Source: Candidatus Tectimicrobiota bacterium (GTDB taxonomy: Bacteria > UBA8248 > JACPRG01). Taken from it: a stretch of DNA of 20,415 bases. The notes below the pieces were generated by a model. The model had not been told where the DNA came from. It saw only the letters and a list, made by a program, of their open reading frames with translations, and searched no databases. Shown here piece after piece: positions 13,445 through 19,488 of this stretch. Made by a program: the position numbers and the translations under genes. The stretch lies in the NCBI GenBank assembly GCA_016190025.1, contig JACPRG010000045.1, positions 1 to 20,415 of the forward strand, given 5' to 3'. Numbering within the stretch: position 1 is the first letter of the stretch; each line of letters opens with the position of its first letter.

Positions 13445-13687
13445 ATGCCCATCTACGAATACACCTGCGCGGGCTGCGGGGCCGAGTTTGAGAAGCTGAC
13501 GCTGGCAACAGCGGGCGAGAAGGGGGGCCCGGAGGTCGCCTGCCCTTCGTGCGGCTCCAAGCGCGTCTCCAAGCGGTTCTCCACCTTCGGCGTCAAGACG
13601 AGTTACGTGCCCCTCGCCGCCCCGGCGGGCGGGAAAGACCGCGCGGGGGGCGGAGGCTGCTGCGGAGGCTTCTGCGGCTGCCATTAA
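13445..13687 (+). CDS. FmdB-family zinc-ribbon protein
   Basis: An 80-residue protein starting MPIYEYTCAGCGAEFE, the invariant FmdB opening, with zinc-ribbon ligands Cys8, Cys11, Cys33 and Cys36 (CPSCGSKRVSKRFS). The tail is rich in Gly and Cys (GGGGCCGGFCGCH) and might bind extra metal. FmdB proteins are named after a putative regulator of formamidase and amide uptake, but in most genomes their role is unknown. The gene follows the transaldolase by 10 nt and is closed by a strong terminator, so the two form one transcript. Confidence 0.9.
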   Translation: MPIYEYTCAGCGAEFEKLTLATAGEKGGPEVACPSCGSKRVSKRFSTFGVKTSYVPLAAPAGGKDRAGGGGCCGGFCGCH

Positions 13688-13774
13688 GGCCCCGCCCGGC
13701 CGGCAGGGCGCAGCCGCGGGAGGCGGCCCGGCGGCCGGAGAGGGAGCGTTTCATTCCCGCCACTCGCCGGGCGG

Positions 13775-13806
13775 AGGGCCGGTTCCGTCCAACGGGCCCT
13801 TTTTTT
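13775..13806 (+). terminator. Rho-independent terminator after fmdB
   Basis: AGGGCC (13775-13780) pairs with GGCCCT (13795-13800); after a G.G mismatch, GTT pairs with AAC around loop CCGTCC. Seven Ts (13800-13806) follow. It lies 88 nt past fmdB and 14 nt before the next start codon, so it separates two transcripts. No clear promoter for the ABC genes lies between it and their start. Confidence 0.85.
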
Positions 13807-13819
13807 GCGTCCTGAAGCG

Positions 13820-14764
13820 GTGAACTCACCGAGCCCCCCCGTCGTCGAGGCGAAAGGCCTCCTGAAGCGCTTCGGCCCGCTGACCGCCGTCGACGGGATC
13901 GACTTCGAGGTCCGACCGGGAGAGTGCTTCGGCTTTCTCGGGCCCAACGGCGCCGGGAAGACCTCGACGATGAAAATGATCTACTGCGCCTCGCCGGTGA
14001 CGGAGGGTGCGCTTTGCGTCCTGGGGATGGACGTCCGCGTTTTTGCGCGGGAGATCAAGCGCCGGCTGGGCGTCGTCCCCCAGGAGACCAACCTGGACCC
14101 GGACCTCAGCGTCCGACGCAATCTGTTGACCTACGCCCGGTACTTCGGCCTTCCCCGGGCCGCGGCCCAGGAGAGGGCCGACCGGCTGCTGGAGTTCCTG
14201 GAGCTCTCCGGGCGGGCCAAGTCGAAGATCGACGACCTGTCGGGCGGCATGAAGCGGCGGCTCCTCATCGCCCGGGCGCTGATCCACCAGCCGGAGCTCC
14301 TGGTCTTGGACGAGCCCACGACGGGCCTGGACCCGCAGGCCCGCCACCTCATCTGGCAGCGCCTGCGGCGCCTCCAGCGCGAGGGCGTCACCCTCCTCCT
14401 CACCACCCACTACATGGAAGAGGCCGCCCAGCTCTGCGACCGCATCGTGGTCATGGACCAGGGGAAGGTGCTGATCCAGGGGAACCCCCGGGAGCTGGTC
14501 GAGCGGGAGGTGGGCCGGGAGGTGGTGGAGCTTCACCTGCCGGAGGGGGAGGAAGAGGCCCCGGCTCTCCGCCAAGCCCTCGCCCGCGTCCCGGGCAACC
14601 ACTTCCGGACGGAGCGGTCCGGGGACACCCTGTACATCTACACGGAGCGGGCGCTCGAAATCGTGGGGCGGCTGAAACAGGCGGGGATGAGCCGCCTTTT
14701 CTACCGCCCGGCCACCCTGGAGGACCTTTTTCTCAAGCTGACGGGAAGGGGGCTGCGGGAGTGA
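13820..14764 (+). CDS. ABC exporter ATP-binding protein (NodI/DrrA type)
   Basis: Cytoplasmic ATPase of an ABC-2 exporter, 314 residues. Visible motifs: Walker A GPNGAGKT (41-48), Q-loop VVPQETNLD, signature LSGGMKRR (from 140), Walker B LLVLDEPTTGLDP (Asp164, Glu165) and the H-loop TTHYMEEA. A C-terminal extension (about 225-314) is typical of NodI/DrrA ATPases. The closest architecture known to me is NodI, which pairs with NodJ in lipooligosaccharide export; the cargo here is unknown. I chose GTG 13820, since the alternative TTG at 13805 lies inside the T run of the preceding terminator; the ribosome site is weak either way. The permease start overlaps the stop (GTGA), so the two are translationally coupled. 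Confidence 0.9.
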   Translation: MNSPSPPVVEAKGLLKRFGPLTAVDGIDFEVRPGECFGFLGPNGAGKTSTMKMIYCASPVTEGALCVLGMDVRVFAREIKRRLGVVPQETNLDPDLSVRRNLLTYARYFGLPRAAAQERADRLLEFLELSGRAKSKIDDLSGGMKRRLLIARALIHQPELLVLDEPTTGLDPQARHLIWQRLRRLQREGVTLLLTTHYMEEAAQLCDRIVVMDQGKVLIQGNPRELVEREVGREVVELHLPEGEEEAPALRQALARVPGNHFRTERSGDTLYIYTERALEIVGRLKQAGMSRLFYRPATLEDLFLKLTGRGLRE

Positions 14765-15579
14765 ACGGAGTCCCTGTCCAAGCCGGCGTCCAGGCCGGCC
14801 TTTGGGCCGCCCTTCTCCCCGACCTGTCTCGGGGGGTGTGGCGCGTCTGGCAGCGGAACCTGGACTCTTTCCGCGGCTACTACCTGGCGGCCCTGGTCGC
14901 CAACGTGGGCGAGCACCTCATCTACCTGCTGGGGATGGGCTTGGGAGTGGGCGCTTACGTCCGGCTCGGCGGGGACACGTCCTATCTGCAATTCATCGCC
15001 CCCGGCCTGGTGGTGTCCGCCTCCATGTGGTCCTCTTCCCTGGAGTGCACGTACGGCTCTTTCAGCCGGATGCAGGTGCAAAAGACCTATGACGCCGTCC
15101 TGGCGACCCCCTGCTCGGTGGCGGACGTGGTGTTGGGGGACATCCTGTGGGGCGCGACCCGCGCCGTCATGAGCGCCTTCACCATGGTGCTCGTGATGGC
15201 CCTCTTCGGCCTCATCGGCTCGCCGCTGATCCTGCTCGTCTTTGCCGTGGCGTTCCTGGAGGGCCTCGTCTTCGCCACCCTCGGGATGATCGCCACTTCC
15301 CTCTCCCCCTCCTTCTTCTTTTTCAACTACCACTACACCATCATCATCACGCCGATGATCTTTCTGTCCGGGATCTTCTTCCCCCTGGAGGGCCTCGGCG
15401 AGGGGTTCCGGTGGTTCGCGTGGTTTCTTCCCCTGACCCACGCCGTGACGGGGGCGCGCGCCCTCAACCTGGGGCAGTTCGGGTGGACGGTGCCCATCGC
15501 GATGGCCTGGCTCGCCGCAGCGACGGCGCTGCTGCTGCCGGCCGCGGTCCTCATGATCCGCAGGCGGATCGTCAAGTGA
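14761..15579 (+). CDS. ABC-2 type permease (NodJ-like)
   Basis: Inner-membrane partner of the ATPase before it, 272 residues with about six hydrophobic segments: around residues 45-65, 75-95, 125-150 (VLVMALFGLIGSPLILLVFA), 155-175, 190-210 (TIIITPMIFLSGIFFPLEGL) and 240-265. The FNYHYTIIITPMIFLSGIFFPLEGLG region and the later LPLTHAVTGARAL match the conserved end of NodJ/DrrB permeases. The N-terminal 30 residues precede the first segment and contain the Trp/Arg-rich amphipathic stretch RGVWRVWQRNLDSF common in this family. Start is the GTG at 14761, overlapping the ATPase TGA by the tetranucleotide GTGA; its own stop overlaps the start of alkA the same way. Confidence 0.9.
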   Translation: MNGVPVQAGVQAGLWAALLPDLSRGVWRVWQRNLDSFRGYYLAALVANVGEHLIYLLGMGLGVGAYVRLGGDTSYLQFIAPGLVVSASMWSSSLECTYGSFSRMQVQKTYDAVLATPCSVADVVLGDILWGATRAVMSAFTMVLVMALFGLIGSPLILLVFAVAFLEGLVFATLGMIATSLSPSFFFFNYHYTIIITPMIFLSGIFFPLEGLGEGFRWFAWFLPLTHAVTGARALNLGQFGWTVPIAMAWLAAATALLLPAAVLMIRRRIVK

Positions 15580-16499
15580 GCGCCGAAGACGCGACCCGCG
15601 CCGCGTGGCGGCCCGGCGTCGTCCTCGACCTGGGAGCCACGGTCTCCCGTTTCACCGTGTCGCCCGACGAGCCCGTCAACCGGTATGATGGGAAGGTCTT
15701 CGAGCGCGTCCTGGAGGCGGAGGGAAGCCTTCACCTCTTGCGCGTGCGGCCCGGAAAGGGGACGCCGGAGAGGGCGACCCTCCGGGTGGAAATCCGCCCG
15801 GCGGTCCGGGACCGGCGGGTCCTCGCGCATCTGCGCGGCCAGCTCTTCCACATCCTGGCGGTGGAGGACGACCTGGACGGCTTCGCCCGCGCGGCTCGGC
15901 GGGACCCGGTCCTTCGGCCCCTGGTGCGAGCCTTTCGGGGGCTCCGCCTGGCCCGGGTGCCGACGCTCTTCGAGGCCCTGGTGACGGCGGTGACGGCCCA
16001 GCAGGTGAACCTGTCCTTCGCCGGGACGGTCCGGGCGCGTCTGGTGAGGGCCTACGGCCGCCGGCTGGCGGTGGACGGGAAGACGCACTTCGCCTTCCCG
16101 GCGCCCGAGGCCCTGGCCCGGGCGACGGAGGGGCGGATCCGGGGGATGAAATTCAGCGGGGCAAAGGCGCGGACGCTCCTGGCGCTGGCGCGCGCCTTCG
16201 CGTCCGGGGAGATGGAGGGCGTGGAGCGCCTGCCGACGCCGGAGGCCATCGGGCGGCTGACCGCCCTCAAGGGGATCGGCCCCTGGACGGCGGAGACGGC
16301 GCTCCTGCGGGGACTGGGCCGCATGGACGCCTTCCCGGCGGACGACCTGGGCATCCGGAAGGTGGTGGCGGAGTATTATGGAGGCGGGGGCCGGATGAGC
16401 GGCGAGGCCGTCCGGAGGGTCGCGGAAAGGTGGGGTGGATTCGCCCCGTACGCCCTGACCTATCTCTTTCATGCCAGGCGCACGGGTGTTCTGGGGTGA
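15576..16499 (+). CDS. alkA: AlkA-like DNA-3-methyladenine glycosylase II (HhH-GPD)
   Basis: Base-excision repair glycosylase that removes alkylated bases. The 307-residue protein has an N-terminal AlkA_N-like beta region (about 10-115, LDLGATVSRFTVSP..LHLLRVRPG) and a helix-hairpin-helix GPD domain with ALVTAVTAQQVNLSFAGTV (about 135-153), the hairpin LKGIGPWTAETALLRGLGRMD and FPADDLGIRK. By alignment to the E. coli sequence PDDYLIKQ, the catalytic Asp is the second of the pair, Asp257. The GTG start at 15576 overlaps the permease stop (GTGA), so a DNA-repair enzyme is translationally coupled to an exporter. An alternative is the related 8-oxoguanine glycosylase branch, but GIGPWTA plus PADDLGI favours AlkA. 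Confidence 0.88.
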   Translation: MSAEDATRAAWRPGVVLDLGATVSRFTVSPDEPVNRYDGKVFERVLEAEGSLHLLRVRPGKGTPERATLRVEIRPAVRDRRVLAHLRGQLFHILAVEDDLDGFARAARRDPVLRPLVRAFRGLRLARVPTLFEALVTAVTAQQVNLSFAGTVRARLVRAYGRRLAVDGKTHFAFPAPEALARATEGRIRGMKFSGAKARTLLALARAFASGEMEGVERLPTPEAIGRLTALKGIGPWTAETALLRGLGRMDAFPADDLGIRKVVAEYYGGGGRMSGEAVRRVAERWGGFAPYALTYLFHARRTGVLG

Positions 16500-16503
16500 G
16501 CGG

Positions 16504-16537
16504 AGGTCACAGCCCTCAAGAGGTCATAGACCTCAAG
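16504..16537 (+). repeat. Tandem pair of the 17-bp dyad repeat after alkA
   Basis: AGGTCACAGCCCTCAAG (16504-16520) and AGGTCATAGACCTCAAG (16521-16537) are direct copies at 17-nt spacing, each one mismatch from the consensus AGGTCACAGACCTCAAG. They start 4 nt past the alkA stop. Confidence 0.9.
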
Positions 16538-16578
16538 CGGCGAGCCGCCGCGGCCACAGGCCGGGCTGATTTAGTAGG

Positions 16579-16610
16579 GGCGCCCCTGCCCCCGCGCAGG
16601 CGGGGGCGGG
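16579..16610. repeat. GC-rich palindromic element
   Basis: GCGCCCCTGCCCCCGC can pair with GCGGGGGCGGG just downstream around GCAG. A palindrome of this kind flanked by TGTCAT resembles REP-type repeats. No T run follows, and a terminator role for alkA is uncertain. Confidence 0.55.
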
Positions 16611-16623
16611 AATGACAAACAGG

Positions 16624-16640
16624 AGGTTACGGACCTCTGA
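16624..16640 (+). repeat. Degenerate 17-bp dyad unit
   Basis: AGGTTACGGACCT keeps the dyad core with two substitutions, but the CAAG tail is lost here and a TCTTCAAG follows a few bases later. Confidence 0.6.
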
Positions 16641-16719
16641 GTCTTCAAGCTGTCATGCCCGAAGTTGTAATCGGGCATCCATGCCTGCCCTCTGCGAAGA
16701 CAGGGGGGCCCGGCCCGGG

Positions 16720-16752
16720 AGCTCACAGACCTCAAGAGGTCGCAGACCCAAG
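16720..16752 (+). repeat. Tandem pair of the 17-bp dyad repeat just upstream of the dGTPase gene
   Basis: AGCTCACAGACCTCAAG (16720-16736, one mismatch) is followed directly by AGGTCGCAGACCCAAG (16737-16752, one substitution pair and one deletion). The second copy ends 11 bp before the ATG at 16764 and abuts the ribosome-binding site. Confidence 0.85.
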
Positions 16753-16763
16753 GTGAGGACGCA

Positions 16764-17927
16764 ATGTTGACGCGGGAGGAGATGGAGGCCTGGGAAGCGA
16801 AGAGCCTGGCTCCGTACGCCGTGCGCTCGGGAGGGTCCCGGGGGCGGAGACACCCGGAGCCGGAACACCCCTTCCGCACGGCCTTTCAGCGGGACCGGGA
16901 CCGGATCATCCACTCCCGCGCGTTCCGGCGGCTGGAATACAAGACCCAGGTGTTCGTGTACCACGAGGGGGACCACTACCGCACCCGGCTGACGCACACC
17001 CTCGAGGCCGTCTCCATGGCGCGGGTCATCGCCCGCGCGCTGCGCCTCAACGAGGACCTAGCCGAGGCCATCGCTCTGGCGCACGACCTGGGCCACCCCC
17101 CCTTCGGCCACTCGGGCGAGGCCGTCCTCAACCGGCTCATGCGGGACCACGGGGGCTTCGAGCACAACCTGCAAGGGCTCCGCGTGGTGGACCTTCTGGA
17201 AGACCGCTACCCGGAGTTCCCCGGCCTGAACCTGACCTGGGAGACCCGCGAGGGCATCCTGAAGCACAACACCGATTACGACAGCCCGCGGTGGAGGGAC
17301 CTCTACGCCGAGCTGGAGCCGGACCTGGCCCCCAGCCTGGAGGCCCGGATCGCCGACCTGGCGGACGAGATCGCCTACAACAACCACGACATCGACGACG
17401 GCCTGACCTCGGGGCTTTTGCGCCCGGAGGACCTGGAGGAGGTGGACCTTTGGCGGGAGCACTTCCTGCGCGTCCGGGAGCGGTTTCCGGGCGCCTCCCT
17501 GCGGGTGGTCAAGCACCAGACGATCCGGGCGATCATCAACCACCTGGTCACCGACGTCATCGAGAGCGCCGCGAAACGCCTTTGCGCCCTGGGGGTCCAC
17601 ACCCTGGAAGACGTCCGGGCCTGCAAGGAGCCCCTGGTCTCCTACAGCCCCGAGACGAGAGAGAAAAACCAGCAGCTCAAAGAATTTCTCTTCCGGCGGA
17701 TGTACCGCAACTACCGCGTCATCCGGATGGAGGACAAGACCAACCGCATCCTGACCGACCTCTTCCAGGCCTACCTCAACCGCCAGGAGCAGCTCCCCCC
17801 GCGGATCTACGAGAAGTGCAAGGCGGACCTCCCCGAGCGGGTCATCTGCGATTACGTGGCCGGGATGACCGACCGCTTCGCCCAGGACGAGCACCGAAAG
17901 CTCTTCGACCCCCACGCCCGGGTGTGA
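16764..17927 (+). CDS. dgt: dGTP triphosphohydrolase-like HD-domain protein
   Basis: Hydrolyses dNTPs to the nucleoside and triphosphate, adjusting the dNTP pool. The 387-residue length fits the shorter dGTPase-like subfamily (E. coli Dgt is about 505). The conserved N-terminal RTAFQRDRDRIIHSRAFRRLEYKTQVF leads into the metal-binding HD domain: THTLE (His78), LAHDLGHPPFGHSGE (His107-Asp108) and DLADEIAYNNHDIDDGL for the later Asp. KTNRILTDLFQAYL lies near the C-terminus. ATG 16764 is preceded by GGTGAGGA at good spacing. Substrate range cannot be read from sequence; many members of this subfamily act on several dNTPs and are dNTP-activated. The gene stands alone after the repeat block and is convergent with the next. 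Confidence 0.93.
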   Translation: MLTREEMEAWEAKSLAPYAVRSGGSRGRRHPEPEHPFRTAFQRDRDRIIHSRAFRRLEYKTQVFVYHEGDHYRTRLTHTLEAVSMARVIARALRLNEDLAEAIALAHDLGHPPFGHSGEAVLNRLMRDHGGFEHNLQGLRVVDLLEDRYPEFPGLNLTWETREGILKHNTDYDSPRWRDLYAELEPDLAPSLEARIADLADEIAYNNHDIDDGLTSGLLRPEDLEEVDLWREHFLRVRERFPGASLRVVKHQTIRAIINHLVTDVIESAAKRLCALGVHTLEDVRACKEPLVSYSPETREKNQQLKEFLFRRMYRNYRVIRMEDKTNRILTDLFQAYLNRQEQLPPRIYEKCKADLPERVICDYVAGMTDRFAQDEHRKLFDPHARV

Positions 17928-18032
17928 GACCGCCGGGGCCGGCCGAGCGTCCCCCATCCCGCTAAGACCCGAACGTGCGGCGGCGCAGAGCTTCTCTTTC
18001 GCGGCGTCCGTCGCCCAAGGGGGGGCCGCTCC

Positions 18033-18860
18033 TCAGTAAGAGACTGATACCGCATCCAGGAACTGCTCGGTCTTCCGGCGGTCCCCCGCGATGGACAAAC
18101 GGCCCCGCCGCTCCGCTTCCCGCCAGTCGAGCCGTCCGGTCGTGTGAAGGATGAAGGCGCCCCCCTCGCCCGCCACCTCCGCCTCGGGGTCCTTCTCCTC
18201 GGCCCGCTCGGCCAGGCCGCGCCGGACGGCGATCGACCAGGGGGCGGCCTCGTCCGGGCGGAAGCGGAACGTCCCTTCCGGGGGTTTGGCGGCCGGCCGC
18301 AAGTTGAGAAAGCGGACCTGCATGAAAGGGAAAGCCCGCAAAAGGGGCGTGAGCAGGTTGTCGCGCAGGGCAGCGCCGGGATCGCGGACCGCGCGGATGT
18401 CCCAGTCGTGCAGGGCGAGCTCGAACAGGCGCATACCCGCGAAGTGCCCCGCCGGGATCGCGCCCATGGGATGCCACGCGGGCGCGCGCAGGTCCTCCAG
18501 GCCCAGGGATTTCATGATCCGCAGGAAACTGTGGTATTCCACCTCAAACTCATCCACGAGAACGTCCGGCGCAAGCGCGAGCAGCCTCTTCATCTCGGCT
18601 TCGCGCCTCTGGATGAACTCCTGCTTGTCCGCCGCGCCGTAAGGCGGGCGCGCGACGCCCTTGAGGGCGCCGGAGACCACCTTCTCGTAGAAATCCGCGC
18701 CGAGCTTCAAGTGGGCGACGACGTGCTTTCTCGTCCAGCCCTTGCAGAAGGTCGGCTCTTCCCATTCCTCGGGGGTCCACTTCCGGCACACGAAGGCCTG
18801 GCGGGCGGCCTCCTCGCTGATAAAGGGGATGGGCTCCATCAGGATGGAAAGGTCTTTCAT
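18033..18860 (-). CDS. Maleylpyruvate isomerase / mycothiol-dependent (MDMPI, DinB-fold) family protein
   Basis: The 275-residue product has an N-terminal DinB-like four-helix domain: FCKGWTRKHVVAHLKLGADFY (metal ligand candidate His50) and MRLFELALHDWDIRAV, whose Glu and His match the second part of the metal site in MDMPI enzymes. The C-terminal part (about 190-275) resembles the SCP2-like MDMPI_C domain. Characterised relatives use mycothiol, an actinobacterial thiol, to isomerise maleylpyruvate; most family members are uncharacterised thiol- or metal-dependent transferases. ATG 18860 is supported by GGAAGGAG 11 nt upstream and the conserved N-terminus; the open frame continues to 19031 without family similarity. 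No aromatic-degradation genes are nearby, so the specific reaction should not be assumed. Confidence 0.8.
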   Translation of the reverse strand: MKDLSILMEPIPFISEEAARQAFVCRKWTPEEWEEPTFCKGWTRKHVVAHLKLGADFYEKVVSGALKGVARPPYGAADKQEFIQRREAEMKRLLALAPDVLVDEFEVEYHSFLRIMKSLGLEDLRAPAWHPMGAIPAGHFAGMRLFELALHDWDIRAVRDPGAALRDNLLTPLLRAFPFMQVRFLNLRPAAKPPEGTFRFRPDEAAPWSIAVRRGLAERAEEKDPEAEVAGEGGAFILHTTGRLDWREAERRGRLSIAGDRRKTEQFLDAVSVSY

Positions 18861-18993
18861 GGGAAATCGACTCCTTCCAGGATGAGAGGGCGGGCCGCAG
18901 GGACCGCAGGTCAGTCCTCCGGAACCTCTTCCGATTCCAAGGGCCGGTTCACCCGCTCCAGCTCCGCGGCCTCCTCCGAGGATCGGAAAGCGC

Positions 18994-19386
18994 TCAAGCC
19001 CCTCCGAGCAGCGCGGCGAGCTCGGACTCAATGAGCCCTGAGTCGGCGTGAACCAACTCCAGGGACTTCGGTGACTCTGTTGAATAGGGCGTCTCCCGGA
19101 CCCTCCGGCGGCGTCCGGCGGGCTGATTTTCCTCCATCAACTGGTGCGAAGCAAAGCCGGCCTTGCGCGCAGACAGCTCGCGGCCCTTGAGGCGGAGGGC
19201 CGCGAGGAGGGGGTGGGTCTTCACGGTGACGTATGCCCGGAGGAGGCCGGCGAGGGTGGCCTCCTGAAAGACCAACGTCCCCTGGGTGGTCTTGAGGGCG
19301 ACCCGCAGGTGGCGGTGTCCCTTGGGGACGCCGATGAGGACTTCCTCGACATCGCAATTCCGGAAGACTGTGACGGCTGCGTTCAT
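18994..19386 (-). CDS. Hypothetical protein, 130 residues, conserved-looking
   Basis: I cannot name a family. From ATG 19386 (GGGAGAA 10 nt upstream) the product begins MNAAVTVFRNCDVEEVLIGV and continues with PKGHRHLRVALKTTQGTLVFQEATLAGLLRAYVTVKTHP, a compact alternating beta/alpha pattern of about 85 residues that looks like a folded domain. After it comes an Arg-rich, low-complexity tail (about 92-130). There is no signal peptide, membrane segment or Cys pair. It lies 133 bp upstream of the MDMPI gene on the same strand and is divergent from tldD, with a 102-bp shared interval. Confidence 0.68.
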   Translation of the reverse strand: MNAAVTVFRNCDVEEVLIGVPKGHRHLRVALKTTQGTLVFQEATLAGLLRAYVTVKTHPLLAALRLKGRELSARKAGFASHQLMEENQPAGRRRRVRETPYSTESPKSLELVHADSGLIESELAALLGGA

Positions 19387-19418
19387 GTGGATCGTTCTCC
19401 CGCGCAAAGGGAATTCGG

Positions 19419-19427
19419 TGATATTCT
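19419..19427 (+). promoter_or_regulatory. Possible extended -10 element upstream of tldD
   Basis: TGATATTCT fits the TGnTATAAT extended -10 pattern with four of six hexamer matches. It lies in the AT-rich centre of the interval between the divergent 130-residue gene and tldD. No -35 match is visible, so this is a weak call. Confidence 0.3.
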
Positions 19428-19488
19428 AATCTTGGACTGGAAGCGGGACCTTCGCGGGGTCCGACGCATGGCCCCGACGGGATGACCC

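Larger units (their letters stand above)
16500..16763. other. Repeat-rich intergenic interval between alkA and the dGTPase gene
   Basis: No gene is supported. The interval begins with two tandem 17-bp dyad units, has a degenerate one near 16624 and ends with two more, the last 11 bp before the next ATG. Between them lie a long GC palindrome (16579-16610) and a hairpin with 7-bp arms, TGCCCGA/TCGGGCA, near 16656-16677. A TGTCAT motif occurs in inverted orientation at 16613-16618 (as ATGACA) and 16651-16656, as in REP-like elements. Confidence 0.75.

Noticed and set aside
13805..13819. TTG start at 13805 for the ABC ATPase
   Set aside because: It falls inside the T run of the fmdB terminator and adds residues not needed by the fold; GTG 13820 is preferred.
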